This document shows, piece after piece, positions 27,278-36,834 of a stretch of DNA of 64,000 nt. The position numbers and the translations under genes are program-made. The notes beneath the pieces are model-generated. The model worked only from the letters and a program-made list of their open reading frames with translations, was not told where the DNA came from and made no database searches. The stretch is from Mesobacillus foraminis (GTDB lineage: Bacteria > Bacillota > Bacilli > Bacillales > Cytobacillaceae), in the NCBI RefSeq assembly GCF_004340465.1, contig NZ_SLVV01000015.1, forward strand, positions 38,750-102,749. The letters run 5' to 3'. Numbering within the stretch: position 1 is the first letter of the stretch; each line of letters starts with the position of its first letter.

Positions 27278-28519
27278 ATGAAAAATTCAAAAAGTCTCTA
27301 CTGGAAACTAAGTGCCTATTTTTTCTTTTTCTTTTTTACATGGTCATCGAGTTATTCGCTATTTTCAATTTGGCTGGGCCAGGAAATTAACTTAACTGGA
27401 GCAGAAACAGGGATTATCTTCTCTGTAAACGCTGTCTTCGCTTTGTGCATGCAGCCGTTATACGGCTATATATCAGACAAGATCGGCCTAAAGAAGAACA
27501 TCCTCTTTTTTATCTCCATTCTGCTGGTCTTTGTCGGACCGTTTTATATTTATGTATACGGCCCATTATTGCAATACAATGTCTACCTTGGCGCCGTTGT
27601 GGGAGGACTTTATTTAGGGACGGCTTTTCTGGCAGGGATTGGTGCGATTGAATCCTATATAGAAAAAATTGGCCGGAAGTATGATTTTGAATATGGAAAG
27701 TCGAGAATGTGGGGATCCCTTGGCTGGGCAGCCGCAACATTCTTTGCCGGCCAGCTGTATAATATTAATCCCAATATCAATTTTTGGGTGGCATCTGTAT
27801 CAGCGATCATCCTGGTCGGAATCATCCTGTCTGTAAAAGTGGAAATGACAGAACACGAGGCCAAGAGAGCCGATTCCGTAAAATTGAAAGATGTGGGACA
27901 GCTTTTCTTACTGAAAGATTTTTGGTATTTAATGATGTATGTTGTCGGTGTAACTTGTGTTTACAGTGTGTATGATCAGCAGTTTCCAATCTATTATTCT
28001 TCATTGTTCCCGACAGAGGCGATGGGAAATCAGGTCTTCGGCTACCTCAACTCCATCCAGGTATTTTTGGAAGCCGGAATGATGTTTCTTGCCCCATTGA
28101 TTGTGAATAAGCTTGGGGCCAAAAGGAGCTTGATTTTAGCAGGATATTTAATGGCCTTCCGGATTATTGGGTCGGGGCTTGTCGAAGGGCCGGTCGGCAT
28201 ATCCGGCATGAAACTGATTCATGCGCTGGAACTTCCGATCATGCTCATTGCCATTTTTAAATACCTGGCAGCTAACTTTGATACACGCCTTTCTTCAGTG
28301 CTCTATCTGGTAGGTTTTCAGTTTGCCTCCCAGGTAGGTGCGTCCATTCTGTCTCCGCTGGCTGGCAGCTTATACGACAGCATGGGATTCCGGAATGCTT
28401 ATATCATCATGGGCATCATGGTACTAAGTTTCACGATTATTTCGATGTTTACGTTAATTGGGACTAAAAAAGGCAAGGAAAATATGAATATAAAAAACTT
28501 GCAAAAAGCAGCTCTTTAG
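27278..28519 (+). CDS. cscB: sucrose:proton symporter, MFS (LacY/CscB family)
   Basis: A 413-aa membrane protein with 12 predicted helices. It begins with a phenylalanine-rich first helix (YFFFFFFTWSSSYSLFSIWL), has the cytoplasmic loop YISDKIGLKKN between helices 2 and 3, and GKSRMWGSLGW in helix 5, all typical of the oligosaccharide:H+ symporters LacY and CscB. E. coli CscB has 415 residues. Sucrose is inferred from the GH32 hydrolase gene that starts 9 bases downstream. Bacillus more often uses a sucrose PTS, so a symporter route yields free, unphosphorylated sucrose. Confidence 0.85.
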   Translation: MKNSKSLYWKLSAYFFFFFFTWSSSYSLFSIWLGQEINLTGAETGIIFSVNAVFALCMQPLYGYISDKIGLKKNILFFISILLVFVGPFYIYVYGPLLQYNVYLGAVVGGLYLGTAFLAGIGAIESYIEKIGRKYDFEYGKSRMWGSLGWAAATFFAGQLYNINPNINFWVASVSAIILVGIILSVKVEMTEHEAKRADSVKLKDVGQLFLLKDFWYLMMYVVGVTCVYSVYDQQFPIYYSSLFPTEAMGNQVFGYLNSIQVFLEAGMMFLAPLIVNKLGAKRSLILAGYLMAFRIIGSGLVEGPVGISGMKLIHALELPIMLIAIFKYLAANFDTRLSSVLYLVGFQFASQVGASILSPLAGSLYDSMGFRNAYIIMGIMVLSFTIISMFTLIGTKKGKENMNIKNLQKAAL

Positions 28520-28528
28520 GAGGAATAG

Positions 28529-30007
28529 ATGATGTTGACAACAAATAATAGACTTCAGCAGGCGGAAGAAGCACTTCAGAAGGCAAAAGAGAAATTGAAT
28601 GAGCGTTACCGGTTAGGTTACCATATCGTGGCACCTGCCAACTGGATTAACGATCCAAATGGGTTAGTCCAGTTCAAAGGGGAATACCATGTATTCTATC
28701 AGCACCATCCCTATGATGAAAATTGGGGTCCGATGCACTGGGGCCATGCGAAAAGCAAGGACCTTGTTCATTGGGAGCACTTGCCTGTTGCGCTGGCCCC
28801 GGGGGATGCCTGCGACAAGGATGGATGCTTCTCCGGCAGTGCGGTGGATAACGATGGAGAATTGACACTCATTTATACCGGTCATCATTATACTGATAAA
28901 GAAAAAGACTTATTCACGCAGAATCAGAATATAGCTGTAAGCCAGGATGGAGTAACTTTCGAGAAGGCAGAGGAAAATCCGGTCATTGCGGAACCTCCGG
29001 CTGACAGTGCCCATCATTTCCGCGACCCGAAAGTCTGGAAGCATGGAGATTCATGGTATATGATACTGGGAAATGCGACAAAGGATGAAGTGGGAAGAGT
29101 CATCCTTTACCGTTCTGCAGATCTGAGAAAATGGGAATATATCGGGGTTTTGGCGCAAAGCGAAGGAACGCTCGGCTATATGTGGGAATGCCCGGACTTC
29201 TTTGAACTGGATGGAAAACATGTCCTGCTGATTTCTCCGCAAGGTTTGGAGGCGGAGGGAGATTTGTACAACAACCGGTTCCAGACAGGCTACCTGATTG
29301 GTGAGTATGACTACGAAACAAACAAATTTTCACATGGTGAATTCATCGAGATGGACAATGGCCATGATTTTTATGCGGTCCAGACATTAAAAGATGATAA
29401 AGGCCGCCGAATTGCAATTGGCTGGATGGACATGTGGGAATCAAACATGCCAACGAAGGAAGACGGCTGGTGCGGAGCTTTAACGCTTCCGAGGGAACTG
29501 ACTCTGGATAAAAGGAATAAAGTATTGATGAATCCTGTTGATGAGCTGACGCTGCTCCGGGAAACGGAGCATAAGGTTTTCGCAAACCAATCAATCTCAG
29601 GAAACTATCTTGCTAAAACAAATCAAGACTTGATTGAATTAAAAGTTGAATTCGACCTGACAAAAACGACCGCACAGGCTGTTGGTTTTAAAATCCGCGG
29701 ATTGGATCAGGAAGAAACCGTTTTGCGCTATCAAGTCAAAGACCAAAAACTGGTCCTGGATTGCACGAAGCATGGCAAGAAGGAAGATGGAATCAGACGT
29801 ACAGCTCTTGAAGCCGGCGACAGACTGTCTTTGCGGGTGTTCATTGACCGTTCCTCCGTTGAGATCTTTGCCAACGAGGGGCAGGCGACAATGACAAGCC
29901 GCATCTATCCGCAGCATGAAAGACTGGGTATTGAACTCTTTGCGGAGGATGGAGATGCACAAGTAAGTGAATTTACTTATTGGAGCTTAAAAGATATTTG
30001 GAAATAA
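28529..30007 (+). CDS. cscA: glycoside hydrolase family 32 sucrose hydrolase (beta-fructofuranosidase)
   Basis: A 492-aa enzyme that splits sucrose into glucose and fructose. The three GH32 acidic residues are visible: the nucleophile Asp in WINDPNG, the stabiliser Asp in FRDPK, and the acid/base Glu in WECPDFF. A beta-sandwich C-terminal domain ends with IDRSSVEIFANEG. There is no signal peptide, so it works in the cytosol on sucrose brought in by the neighbouring symporter. AGGAGG lies just before two consecutive ATG codons (28529, 28532); either may be used. No fructokinase gene follows, so fructose must be phosphorylated by an enzyme encoded elsewhere. Confidence 0.92.
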   Translation: MMLTTNNRLQQAEEALQKAKEKLNERYRLGYHIVAPANWINDPNGLVQFKGEYHVFYQHHPYDENWGPMHWGHAKSKDLVHWEHLPVALAPGDACDKDGCFSGSAVDNDGELTLIYTGHHYTDKEKDLFTQNQNIAVSQDGVTFEKAEENPVIAEPPADSAHHFRDPKVWKHGDSWYMILGNATKDEVGRVILYRSADLRKWEYIGVLAQSEGTLGYMWECPDFFELDGKHVLLISPQGLEAEGDLYNNRFQTGYLIGEYDYETNKFSHGEFIEMDNGHDFYAVQTLKDDKGRRIAIGWMDMWESNMPTKEDGWCGALTLPRELTLDKRNKVLMNPVDELTLLRETEHKVFANQSISGNYLAKTNQDLIELKVEFDLTKTTAQAVGFKIRGLDQEETVLRYQVKDQKLVLDCTKHGKKEDGIRRTALEAGDRLSLRVFIDRSSVEIFANEGQATMTSRIYPQHERLGIELFAEDGDAQVSEFTYWSLKDIWK

Positions 30008-30030
30008 TTAAAATAGGAATTTATTTGAAT

Positions 30031-30059
30031 GGCCCCCGGAATAACCGGGGGCTTTTTTT
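30031..30059 (+). terminator. intrinsic terminator of the sucrose operon
   Basis: GCCCCCGG pairs with CCGGGGGC around four to five bases, followed by seven T. Confidence 0.92.
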
Positions 30060-30212
30060 GACAAATCCCTGACTCTTTCTCTAAAAAAGTAGTCTATTAT
30101 TACCAATTTTCTTATGATAGGTAATTTCCTTCAAAAATCCCATTTTTAATATTGGGTATTTCTGGTAATGTACTTTTAGACATATGTAAAAACAAGAAAT
30201 GGAGGTAATTAT

Positions 30213-31046
30213 ATGATGAAAAAAATCACTAATCAAATTTTAACAGTTACTTTAAGTTTGGCCCTGGCAGCTTGTTCTGTACAAAGTACTAAGCCTTCCG
30301 GGCAGAGAGAAGAACATGCTGCTGACACGAACGGTGAGAAAAAAGAGTCTAGATTAAGTTCTGCTCATTGGTCTTACGAAGGGGACACAGGTCCGGAGCA
30401 TTGGGGTAAAATCGATCCGGCCAATTCAGCCTGTGTCAATGGCAGTGAGCAATCACCCATTAATATTGAATTTTCGCAGGTACAAACTAAAAAAGCTGTA
30501 GAAGACCTTCACATCAACTATCAGCCTGCGTTATTTACAATCATGAACAATGGCCACACAGTCCAGGCAAATGCGGTTGATGAGGGTAATAGCGTTATGA
30601 TTGAAGGGAAGGAGTACGAGCTTGTTCAATTTCATTTTCATACCCCAAGCGAGCACCAATTTAACGGTCAAAATTATGAAATGGAGCTTCACCTTGTTCA
30701 TAAAGATATGAGGGGCAAAATTGCCGTCCTCGGTTTGATGATTAAAGAAGGAGAAGAAAATGAAAGTTTAATTTCCCTTTGGAATACACTGCCAACAGAG
30801 AAAAACGAAAAAGATAAATCATTAAATGAGCCTGTTCATTTGGAAGCTTTGCTGCCCGATGATCGATCAGCTTTCGCCTATGACGGATCGCTTACCACAC
30901 CTCCTTGTACGGAAGGGGTAAAATGGACTGTTTTTGAAAAGCCAATTGAAATGTCAAAACAGCAAATAAAAGCATTCCGTCAAATCTTCCCTGACAATCA
31001 TCGTCCCGTACAGGCTAAAAACAATCATAAAATTATTAAGGAATAA
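30213..31046 (+). CDS. alpha-type carbonic anhydrase, lipoprotein
   Basis: A 277-aa exported enzyme that interconverts carbon dioxide and bicarbonate. A lipoprotein signal peptide ends in LALAAC, so the mature protein is anchored by Cys21 on the outer face of the membrane. Zinc ligands are His141, His143 and His160 (QFHFHTPSEH and ELHLVH). Other family blocks are HWSYEG, QSPINI near residue 80 and SLTTPPCTEGV near 227. GGAGG lies 8 bases before the ATG. Alpha-type enzymes are less usual in Bacillus than beta and gamma types. It is a single-gene unit with no sigma-B-type promoter seen. Confidence 0.93.
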   Translation: MMKKITNQILTVTLSLALAACSVQSTKPSGQREEHAADTNGEKKESRLSSAHWSYEGDTGPEHWGKIDPANSACVNGSEQSPINIEFSQVQTKKAVEDLHINYQPALFTIMNNGHTVQANAVDEGNSVMIEGKEYELVQFHFHTPSEHQFNGQNYEMELHLVHKDMRGKIAVLGLMIKEGEENESLISLWNTLPTEKNEKDKSLNEPVHLEALLPDDRSAFAYDGSLTTPPCTEGVKWTVFEKPIEMSKQQIKAFRQIFPDNHRPVQAKNNHKIIKE

Positions 31047-31197
31047 AAAGTACGGATTATCGGACCATCTTAAAAGTTTGAACAATCCTGAATGATCTAT
31101 GCATTTTAATTTTTACCTTTTGATCTACAGAATAAATATCCTCCAAAAGCACATTATATAAAAGGCTTTTCTAAACTACAGCAAGGGGGATATGTAC

Positions 31198-31800
31198 ATG
31201 AGCGACTTTTTAGGCGGTTTATTTGGTGATGAATCACAAGGAACTGAAGATAAGAAAAATCAATACTCACGCGGCCAAGGAAAGGATGCCAGCTCAGGCA
31301 GCCAAGGAAATGATGCGAGCTCAGGCGGCCAAGGAAACGGTGCCAGCTCAAGCGCCCAAGGAAACGATACCAGCCAAACAACGAGCGGTAATAAAAATGA
31401 AGGCTCATTGGAGCTTCATAAAGAACAGCTGGATGTCACAAAAAATAATGTAAGTGCTGGTGAAGTTGTCCTGTCCAAAGAAGTTGTAGAAGAACAAAAA
31501 ACCGTCGACGTTCCTGTTATGCACGAGGAAGTTGTCATAAAGCGAAAGCCAATGAATAACGAACGAAGCAATGCATCCATCAGCGCCCAGGAAACCGTCC
31601 ACATTCCTGTCAGCCAGGAGCAAGTTGAGGTAAACAAGTATACAGTAACGACCGAGGAAATCTCTGCTTCTAAACGCCAAGTTGAGGAAACGCAGCAAGT
31701 TCAAGAAACCCTTAAACATGAAGAGGCTCATGTAAATACGACTGGAAGTGTGGACATTGTTGAAGGCGGTTCAGGCTTCGAGGATATAAATAAAGGTTAG
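31198..31800 (+). CDS. DUF2382 (YsnF/AvaK) domain protein with Gly/Ser/Gln repeat linker
   Basis: A 200-aa protein of the YsnF/AvaK family, often linked to general stress; its molecular role is unknown. Residues 1-20 are acidic and hydrophobic (SDFLGGLFGDE). Residues 25-62 are four 9-residue repeats of the type GQGNDASSG. Residues 68-190 are the DUF2382 domain with its repeated VPVMHEEVVIKRKP and IPVSQEQVEV strands. The ATG at 31198 is 7 bases after AAGGGGGA; an ATG at 31192 is too close to it. A paralogue without the repeat linker lies directly downstream past a terminator. Confidence 0.88.
   Translation: MSDFLGGLFGDESQGTEDKKNQYSRGQGKDASSGSQGNDASSGGQGNGASSSAQGNDTSQTTSGNKNEGSLELHKEQLDVTKNNVSAGEVVLSKEVVEEQKTVDVPVMHEEVVIKRKPMNNERSNASISAQETVHIPVSQEQVEVNKYTVTTEEISASKRQVEETQQVQETLKHEEAHVNTTGSVDIVEGGSGFEDINKG
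31273..31380 (+). repeat. in-frame 27-bp repeats, four copies
   Basis: Four units of the pattern GGCCAAGGAAACGATGCCAG with a TCAGG-type end encode the 9-residue repeats. The length is a multiple of three, unlike the non-coding arrays elsewhere in the window. Confidence 0.85.
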
Positions 31801-31805
31801 TAAAG

Positions 31806-31847
31806 AAAAAACACCTTTTCATTGATTCAGAATGAAAAGGTGTTTTT
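31806..31847 (+). terminator. intrinsic terminator between the two DUF2382 genes
   Basis: AAAAACACCTTTTCATT pairs with AATGAAAAGGTGTTTTT around seven bases. Only 25 bases then remain before the next start, so the second gene depends on read-through or on a promoter inside this stretch. Confidence 0.85.
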
Positions 31848-31871
31848 ACCATCCTTTTGGAGGGAGATTCA

Positions 31872-32273
31872 GTGTCTGAAAAGCATAATTCGACAAATCA
31901 GGAAGCGACACTCCGGCTACATAAGGAAGAACTGCAGATAAGCAAAAAAATGGTGCAGACATCAGATGTAAAGGTATATAAGAGATCTTATACCGAGGAA
32001 AAGCAGATCTCGATCCCGGTAAGACATGAAGAACTTGTCATTGAGAAGAGAAAGCTGAATGAAGCCGAGGCGGAAGGAGAGCTGATCGAAACCATTCGAA
32101 TTCCTTTGAGCGAAGAGCGAATTGAGGTCACATTGCACCCTACGATCCTTGAAGACGTGGAAATTTATACACAACAGTTTGAAGAAATCATCGAGATTCA
32201 AGAAACACTGAAGGAAGAAAAGGCAAGGATAAATACAGTGGGGAATATAAGAGTAATAGAGGATGATTGTTAG
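31872..32273 (+). CDS. DUF2382 (YsnF/AvaK) domain protein, short paralogue
   Basis: A 133-aa protein made almost wholly of the DUF2382 domain: LRLHKEELQISKK, ISIPVRHEELVIEKRKL, IRIPLSEERIEVT and IQETLKEEKARI line up with the preceding protein. There is no N-terminal repeat linker and no membrane helix. The start is GTG at 31872 with GGAGGGAG 6 bases upstream; a TTG at 31857 overlaps that site. The pair arose by duplication. Function unknown; stress association is known only for the family. Confidence 0.82.
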   Translation: MSEKHNSTNQEATLRLHKEELQISKKMVQTSDVKVYKRSYTEEKQISIPVRHEELVIEKRKLNEAEAEGELIETIRIPLSEERIEVTLHPTILEDVEIYTQQFEEIIEIQETLKEEKARINTVGNIRVIEDDC

Positions 32274-32441
32274 CTGCTCGGTGTTTCGGTGGCATCATTC
32301 TTCAAGTATTTGAAGAACTTACACAAGAGAAGAAGCGAGAGAGGCATTCGGAAAATTCCCAAGCTGCCAGATTTTGATTTATCTATTTTAAGGACTTTTT
32401 AAATCTGCCTGCTAAAAGGCAGGTTAACTATCATATGTGAG

Positions 32442-32472
32442 AACCTCGAATCCTTTTAATTCGAGGTTTTTA
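32442..32472 (+). terminator. intrinsic terminator after the DUF2382 genes
   Basis: AACCTCGAAT pairs perfectly with ATTCGAGGTT around seven bases, then TTTTAA. A second small hairpin, CTGCCT with AGGCAG, lies 20 bases earlier. Confidence 0.85.
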
Positions 32473-32661
32473 ATTTGTTTAACACCAGTTCCTAATAGTC
32501 TTTTCGGCCAGGTTCAGAATGAAGCCAAGCCCATTTCATTGCAGTATGAGCAGAATTGTAAAAAAGTGTGTCAGCTATACTGACAATAGTGTACGAATAA
32601 CCTTAAGAGTAACTTATAATCTATTTACACATTAACAATATTGTTTAAATTCAAAAAAATA

Positions 32662-32708
32662 TAGACAAAAGTGTTTAAGAAGATTTAAAATATGGGTAAA
32701 CGCTTACA
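32662..32708 (+). promoter_or_regulatory. put operon promoter region with cre box
   Basis: TAGACA (32662-32667), an 18-base spacer and TAAAAT (32686-32691) form a sigma-A-like promoter. GGTAAACGCTTACA (32695-32708) matches 13 of 14 positions of the cre consensus and lies at the expected transcription start. GTTTAA (32673-32678) followed 15 bases later by GGGTAA also resembles a weak sigma-B promoter. No -12/-24 sigma-54 promoter was found. The rest of the gap 32274-32737 shows no gene. Confidence 0.6.
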
Positions 32709-32737
32709 AAAGGCAATTTTAAGGAGGATTGAAGGAT

Positions 32738-33652
32738 TTGGAATTATTAATGAGAAATATGTTTCAGTCGCTTGGAAAGAATACCTCGGCCAATAAACTA
32801 GCGAAGAAATATGGATTGCGCTTTGGAGCAGCCCGGTTCGTGGCAGGAGATTCTATCAAAGCCGCTATTGATGCAGTTAAAAAGCTTAATAGTGACGGCA
32901 AAGTTGTAACCCTGGATCACCTTGGTGAATTTGTTTATACCGAGGAAGAGGCACTGCAGTCAGCTGCCATGTGTATTCAAACCTTGGACGCTATTGAGGA
33001 AGCAGGCGTCAATTCCAACCTTTCCCTTAAAATGACATCCCTTGGCCTTGATATAAGCAAGGAGCTTTGCATGAGGAATATGCGAAATATCCTTGACCGT
33101 GCCAGGCTTTATAACAATTTTGTCAGAATCGATATGGAAGATTACGAGCATTGTCAAATCTCGCTCGATATATACAAAGAATTGCGCCGGGAATATGACA
33201 ATGTTGGCATCGTGATCCAGGCATACCTTTACAGGACTGAGCAGGATATCGCGGATTTAAACCTCCTGAATGCGAACCTGCGCCTTGTGAAAGGGGCCTA
33301 CAAAGAGTCGCCGGCAGTCGCTTTCCCCGAGAAAAAGGATGTGGATGACAACTATAAAAAAATCATTAAGCAGCATTTGCTGAATGGAAATTATACAGCT
33401 GTCGCTTCCCATGACGAAACAATGATTGAATTTACGAAGTCAGTCGTGAGTGAGTACAATATACCGAAAGAACAGTTTGAATTCCAGATGCTCTATGGCA
33501 TTTGTGAAGATATTCAGGCAAGACTCGTAAAAGAAGGCTATAAAGTCCGTGTTTATGTGCCATTCGGGGTCGACTGGTTCGGCTACTTTATGAGGCGCCT
33601 GGCAGAAAGGCCGGCAAATGTCTGGTTTGTCCTGAAGAATCTATTAAAATAA
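32738..33652 (+). CDS. putB: proline dehydrogenase
   Basis: A 304-aa FAD enzyme that oxidises proline to pyrroline-5-carboxylate, first step of proline breakdown, at the inner face of the membrane. Family blocks: TLDHLGEFV, SLKMTSLG, VRIDMEDYEH, QAYLYRTEQD, RLVKGAYKE and the C-terminal YVPFGVDWFGYFMRRLAERP. The TTG at 32738 lies 10 bases after AAGGAGG and gives the length of B. subtilis PutB (303). A TTG at 32729 is too close to the site. putC follows after 30 bases. Confidence 0.95.
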   Translation: MELLMRNMFQSLGKNTSANKLAKKYGLRFGAARFVAGDSIKAAIDAVKKLNSDGKVVTLDHLGEFVYTEEEALQSAAMCIQTLDAIEEAGVNSNLSLKMTSLGLDISKELCMRNMRNILDRARLYNNFVRIDMEDYEHCQISLDIYKELRREYDNVGIVIQAYLYRTEQDIADLNLLNANLRLVKGAYKESPAVAFPEKKDVDDNYKKIIKQHLLNGNYTAVASHDETMIEFTKSVVSEYNIPKEQFEFQMLYGICEDIQARLVKEGYKVRVYVPFGVDWFGYFMRRLAERPANVWFVLKNLLK

Positions 33653-33682
33653 TAAATTTATCTAAAAAGGAGTCGGAACATA

Positions 33683-35254
33683 ATGAAAACATTAACCAGC
33701 CAAGCACCATTTAAAAATGAACCTTTTACAGATTTTACGGTTGAAGAAAATAAAAAAGCGATGTATGCAGCCCTTTCAAAAGTTAAAAAAGATCTGGGCA
33801 AAAAGCATCCTCTTGTTATCGGCGGCGAAAAGGTGTTTACCGAAGAGCAGACGGTTTCAATTAATCCAGGAAATACAGACGAAGTGATTGGATCTGTCAG
33901 CAAAGGGAATAATGAGCTAGCCGAAAAGGCTATGCAGGAGGCGCTGAAGGCATTTGAAACCTGGAAAAAGGTTGATCCTGTGGAACGTGCACAGTATTTA
34001 TTCAAAGCAGCCGATTTAATGAGGCAGCGAAAGCATGAGTTTTCTGCCTATCTGATTTATGAGTCAGGGAAGAACTGGGCTGAAGCAGATGCTGATACAG
34101 CAGAGGCAATTGATTTTATGGAATTTTACGCAAGGGAAATGATTCGCCTCAGTGAAACAAGCATCCATCAGCCGCTCACTAAAATAGATGGGGAAGATAA
34201 TCAAATTTCCTATATTCCTCTCGGAGTGGGAATTGTCATTTCTCCATTCAACTTCCCGCTGGCCATTATGGCAGGTACAACGGTCGCCGGGATTGTATCA
34301 GGAAACACAGTTATCTTAAAACCTGCTGATGCTACTCCTGTGGTAGCGGCAAAATTTGTTGAGTTAATGGATGAAGTTGGCCTTCCAGCAGGTGTGCTTA
34401 ACTTCATCCCGGGGGATGGGATTGAAGTGGGCGAGTATCTGGTTGAACACCCAAAAACCCGTTTCATCTCATTCACAGGCTCCCGTGCAGTAGGATGCCG
34501 CATTTATGAGCGTGCTTCCAAAGTCCAGCCAGGCCAATTGTGGTTAAAGCGCGTTATTGCCGAAATGGGCGGCAAGGACGGGGTAGTTGTTGACGAAACA
34601 GCTGACGTTGATGCAGCAGCCGCAGCAATTGTTGCTTCAGCCTTTGGTTTCCAGGGGCAAAAATGCTCCGCGGGTTCCAGGGCGATCATTGTAGAATCGG
34701 TTTATGACCAAGTGGTTGAAAAGGTAACGGAATTGACGAAAAATCTTACTGTCGGCCTTCCTGAAGAGAACTATCAAGTGGGACCTGTGATTGATCAAAG
34801 GTCAGTCGATAAAATCATGGGCTATATTGAAATTGGAAAAACAGAAGGCAGGCTGCTGACAGGGGGTGGAAGAGCGGAAGGAAACGGCTTCTATATTGAG
34901 CCAACCGTTTTTGCCGATGTAGATCCAAAAGCCCGCATTATGCAGGAGGAAATCTTTGGTCCGGTCCTTGCCCTTGCAAAAGCCTCTGACTGGAAAGAAG
35001 CAATCGAAATCTACAATGATACAGAGTATGGTTTAACAGGTGCCTATCATTCAAAGGATGAGGAGCACATCGAATATGCCCTTGAAAATATGCATTGCGG
35101 AAACCTCTATATTAATAAAAAGTGTACCGGTGCGTTAGTTGGAGCACATCCGTTTGGCGGATTTAATATGTCCGGAACAGATTCAAAAGCTGGAGGATAT
35201 GACTACTTGCTGCTATTCACCCAGGCGAAGCTGAAATCCAGAAAGAAATCGTAA
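33683..35254 (+). CDS. putC: 1-pyrroline-5-carboxylate dehydrogenase
   Basis: A 523-aa aldehyde dehydrogenase that turns glutamate semialdehyde into glutamate with NAD. It has [12 protein letters not shown] in the cofactor site, [13 protein letters not shown], the general-base Glu in EMGGKD, the nucleophile Cys in [21 protein letters not shown], and the RocA/PutC-type end [23 protein letters not shown] lies before the ATG. It is the second gene of the put operon and completes conversion of proline to glutamate. Confidence 0.96.
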   Translation: MKTLTSQAPFKNEPFTDFTVEENKKAMYAALSKVKKDLGKKHPLVIGGEKVFTEEQTVSINPGNTDEVIGSVSKGNNELAEKAMQEALKAFETWKKVDPVERAQYLFKAADLMRQRKHEFSAYLIYESGKNWAEADADTAEAIDFMEFYAREMIRLSETSIHQPLTKIDGEDNQISYIPLGVGIVISPFNFPLAIMAGTTVAGIVSGNTVILKPADATPVVAAKFVELMDEVGLPAGVLNFIPGDGIEVGEYLVEHPKTRFISFTGSRAVGCRIYERASKVQPGQLWLKRVIAEMGGKDGVVVDETADVDAAAAAIVASAFGFQGQKCSAGSRAIIVESVYDQVVEKVTELTKNLTVGLPEENYQVGPVIDQRSVDKIMGYIEIGKTEGRLLTGGGRAEGNGFYIEPTVFADVDPKARIMQEEIFGPVLALAKASDWKEAIEIYNDTEYGLTGAYHSKDEEHIEYALENMHCGNLYINKKCTGALVGAHPFGGFNMSGTDSKAGGYDYLLLFTQAKLKSRKKS

Positions 35255-35370
35255 TGATCAAGGCCGGGGAGGACCCTCTTTTGGGGGGCTTCCCGGAAAT
35301 TCAAGAAGGGACAATCCAATTTTGTAAGTGCTTTACCTTTCTTTTATTTCTGGTGAACGGGGGATGACGA

Positions 35371-36834
35371 TTGAACACACAGATACTTATATCGATTGGT
35401 ATTTATATGGCGGGAATGCTGTTAATCGGTTATTTCGCTTACAGGCGAACTTCTAATCTATCGGATTATATGTTGGGTGGAAGGGGACTTGGAGCTGCAG
35501 TCACGGCATTAAGCGCAGGTGCGTCCGATATGAGCGGCTGGCTGCTGATGGGTCTGCCGGGTGCGATGTTTGCCCAAGGGTTGAGCGCCTCGTGGATTGC
35601 TATTGGGCTGACAATCGGTGCCTATTTAAATTGGCTTTATGTGGCTCCGAGGCTAAGAACGTATACAGAAAATGCCAATGATTCAATGACGATTCCTTCC
35701 TATCTGGAAAATCGTTTTGGTGATCAGTCATCCATGCTGCGTTTAACCTCCGGACTTGTCATTATTATATTCTTTACTTTTTATGTTTCTTCCGGAATGG
35801 TATCGGGCGGGGTACTGTTTGAGTCAACTTTTAATCTGGATTATCAGGCGGGCCTTTGGATCATTACTGCGGTGGTCATTGCCTATACGCTGTTCGGCGG
35901 GTTTTTAGCAGTCAGCTGGACTGACTTTGTCCAAGGCTTGATCATGGTAGTGGCACTTATTTTAGTACCAGCAGTAACGATTATGGAGGTTGGCGGTTTT
36001 GGCCCGGCCGTTGAAGAAATCAAAGGGATCGATTTGAAATTATTCGATATTTTTAAGGGAACTACGGTCCTGGGGATCATCTCCTTGCTTGCCTGGGGGC
36101 TGGGCTACTTTGGACAGCCTCATATCATTGTGCGATTTATGGCGATTTCGTCGGTAAAGGAAATCAAAAAAGCACGAAGAATTGGCATGAGCTGGATGAT
36201 TTTTTCCGTTGGCGGTGCCATGCTGACTGGTTTTATCGGCCTCGCCTTCTTTTCGAAGCAAGGCCTCAATCTTGCTGACCCCGAAACGATTTTTATTGAA
36301 CTTGGCGGAATCTTATTTCATCCATTGATTACCGGGTTTTTGCTGGCGGCACTTTTGGCAGCCGTGATGAGTACGATTTCATCACAGCTTTTGGTTACCG
36401 CGAGCTCCCTGACAGAGGATGTCTATAAAACCTTCTTCCGCAGGTCGGCTTCAGACAAGGAGCTGATGCTTGTAAGCAGGATTTCCGTCCTGGTCGTATC
36501 TCTGGTTGCGGTTCTGCTCGCTTTTAATAAAAATGGAACCATCCTTTCGCTTGTCGCCTATGCATGGGCGGGATTTGGAGCTGCATTTGGGCCCGTCATT
36601 CTCTTGAGTCTTTACTGGAAACGCATGAACAGATGGGGCGCACTGGCGGGAATGATTGGCGGAGCGGTAACGGTCATTGTCTGGGCCAATGTACCGGTAT
36701 TGGCGGACAGCCTTTACGAGATCATCCCTGGCTTCATTGTTGGTTTGGCTGCAATTTGGATGGTCAGCCTGGCGACACCTGAGCCAAGTGACCAGTTAAA
36801 GAAGGAATTTGACCTTTATAAAAAGACAGCTTAG
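35371..36834 (+). CDS. putP: sodium:proline symporter of the put operon
   Basis: A 487-aa SSS-family transporter, clearly paralogous to the copy at 9.4-10.9 kb (shared LGGRGLGAAVTALSAGA, DMSGWLLMG and GYFGQPHIIVRFMAI). It has about 13 membrane helices. The start is TTG at 35371, with an ACGGGGG site about 7 bases upstream. It lies 116 bases after putC in the same direction, so it likely brings in proline as a nutrient. A cell with both copies can separate catabolic from osmotic proline uptake, which is inferred from context. Confidence 0.93.
   Translation: MNTQILISIGIYMAGMLLIGYFAYRRTSNLSDYMLGGRGLGAAVTALSAGASDMSGWLLMGLPGAMFAQGLSASWIAIGLTIGAYLNWLYVAPRLRTYTENANDSMTIPSYLENRFGDQSSMLRLTSGLVIIIFFTFYVSSGMVSGGVLFESTFNLDYQAGLWIITAVVIAYTLFGGFLAVSWTDFVQGLIMVVALILVPAVTIMEVGGFGPAVEEIKGIDLKLFDIFKGTTVLGIISLLAWGLGYFGQPHIIVRFMAISSVKEIKKARRIGMSWMIFSVGGAMLTGFIGLAFFSKQGLNLADPETIFIELGGILFHPLITGFLLAALLAAVMSTISSQLLVTASSLTEDVYKTFFRRSASDKELMLVSRISVLVVSLVAVLLAFNKNGTILSLVAYAWAGFGAAFGPVILLSLYWKRMNRWGALAGMIGGAVTVIVWANVPVLADSLYEIIPGFIVGLAAIWMVSLATPEPSDQLKKEFDLYKKTA

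Noticed and set aside
30060..30212. Sigma-B promoter for the carbonic anhydrase
   Set aside because: A GGGTAT is present near 30158 but no GTTT-type -35 lies 12-15 bases upstream.
32274..32737. Sigma-54 promoter for the put operon
   Set aside because: No TGGCA-N7-TGC type -12/-24 element was found, and the neighbouring regulator lacks the GAFTGA loop.
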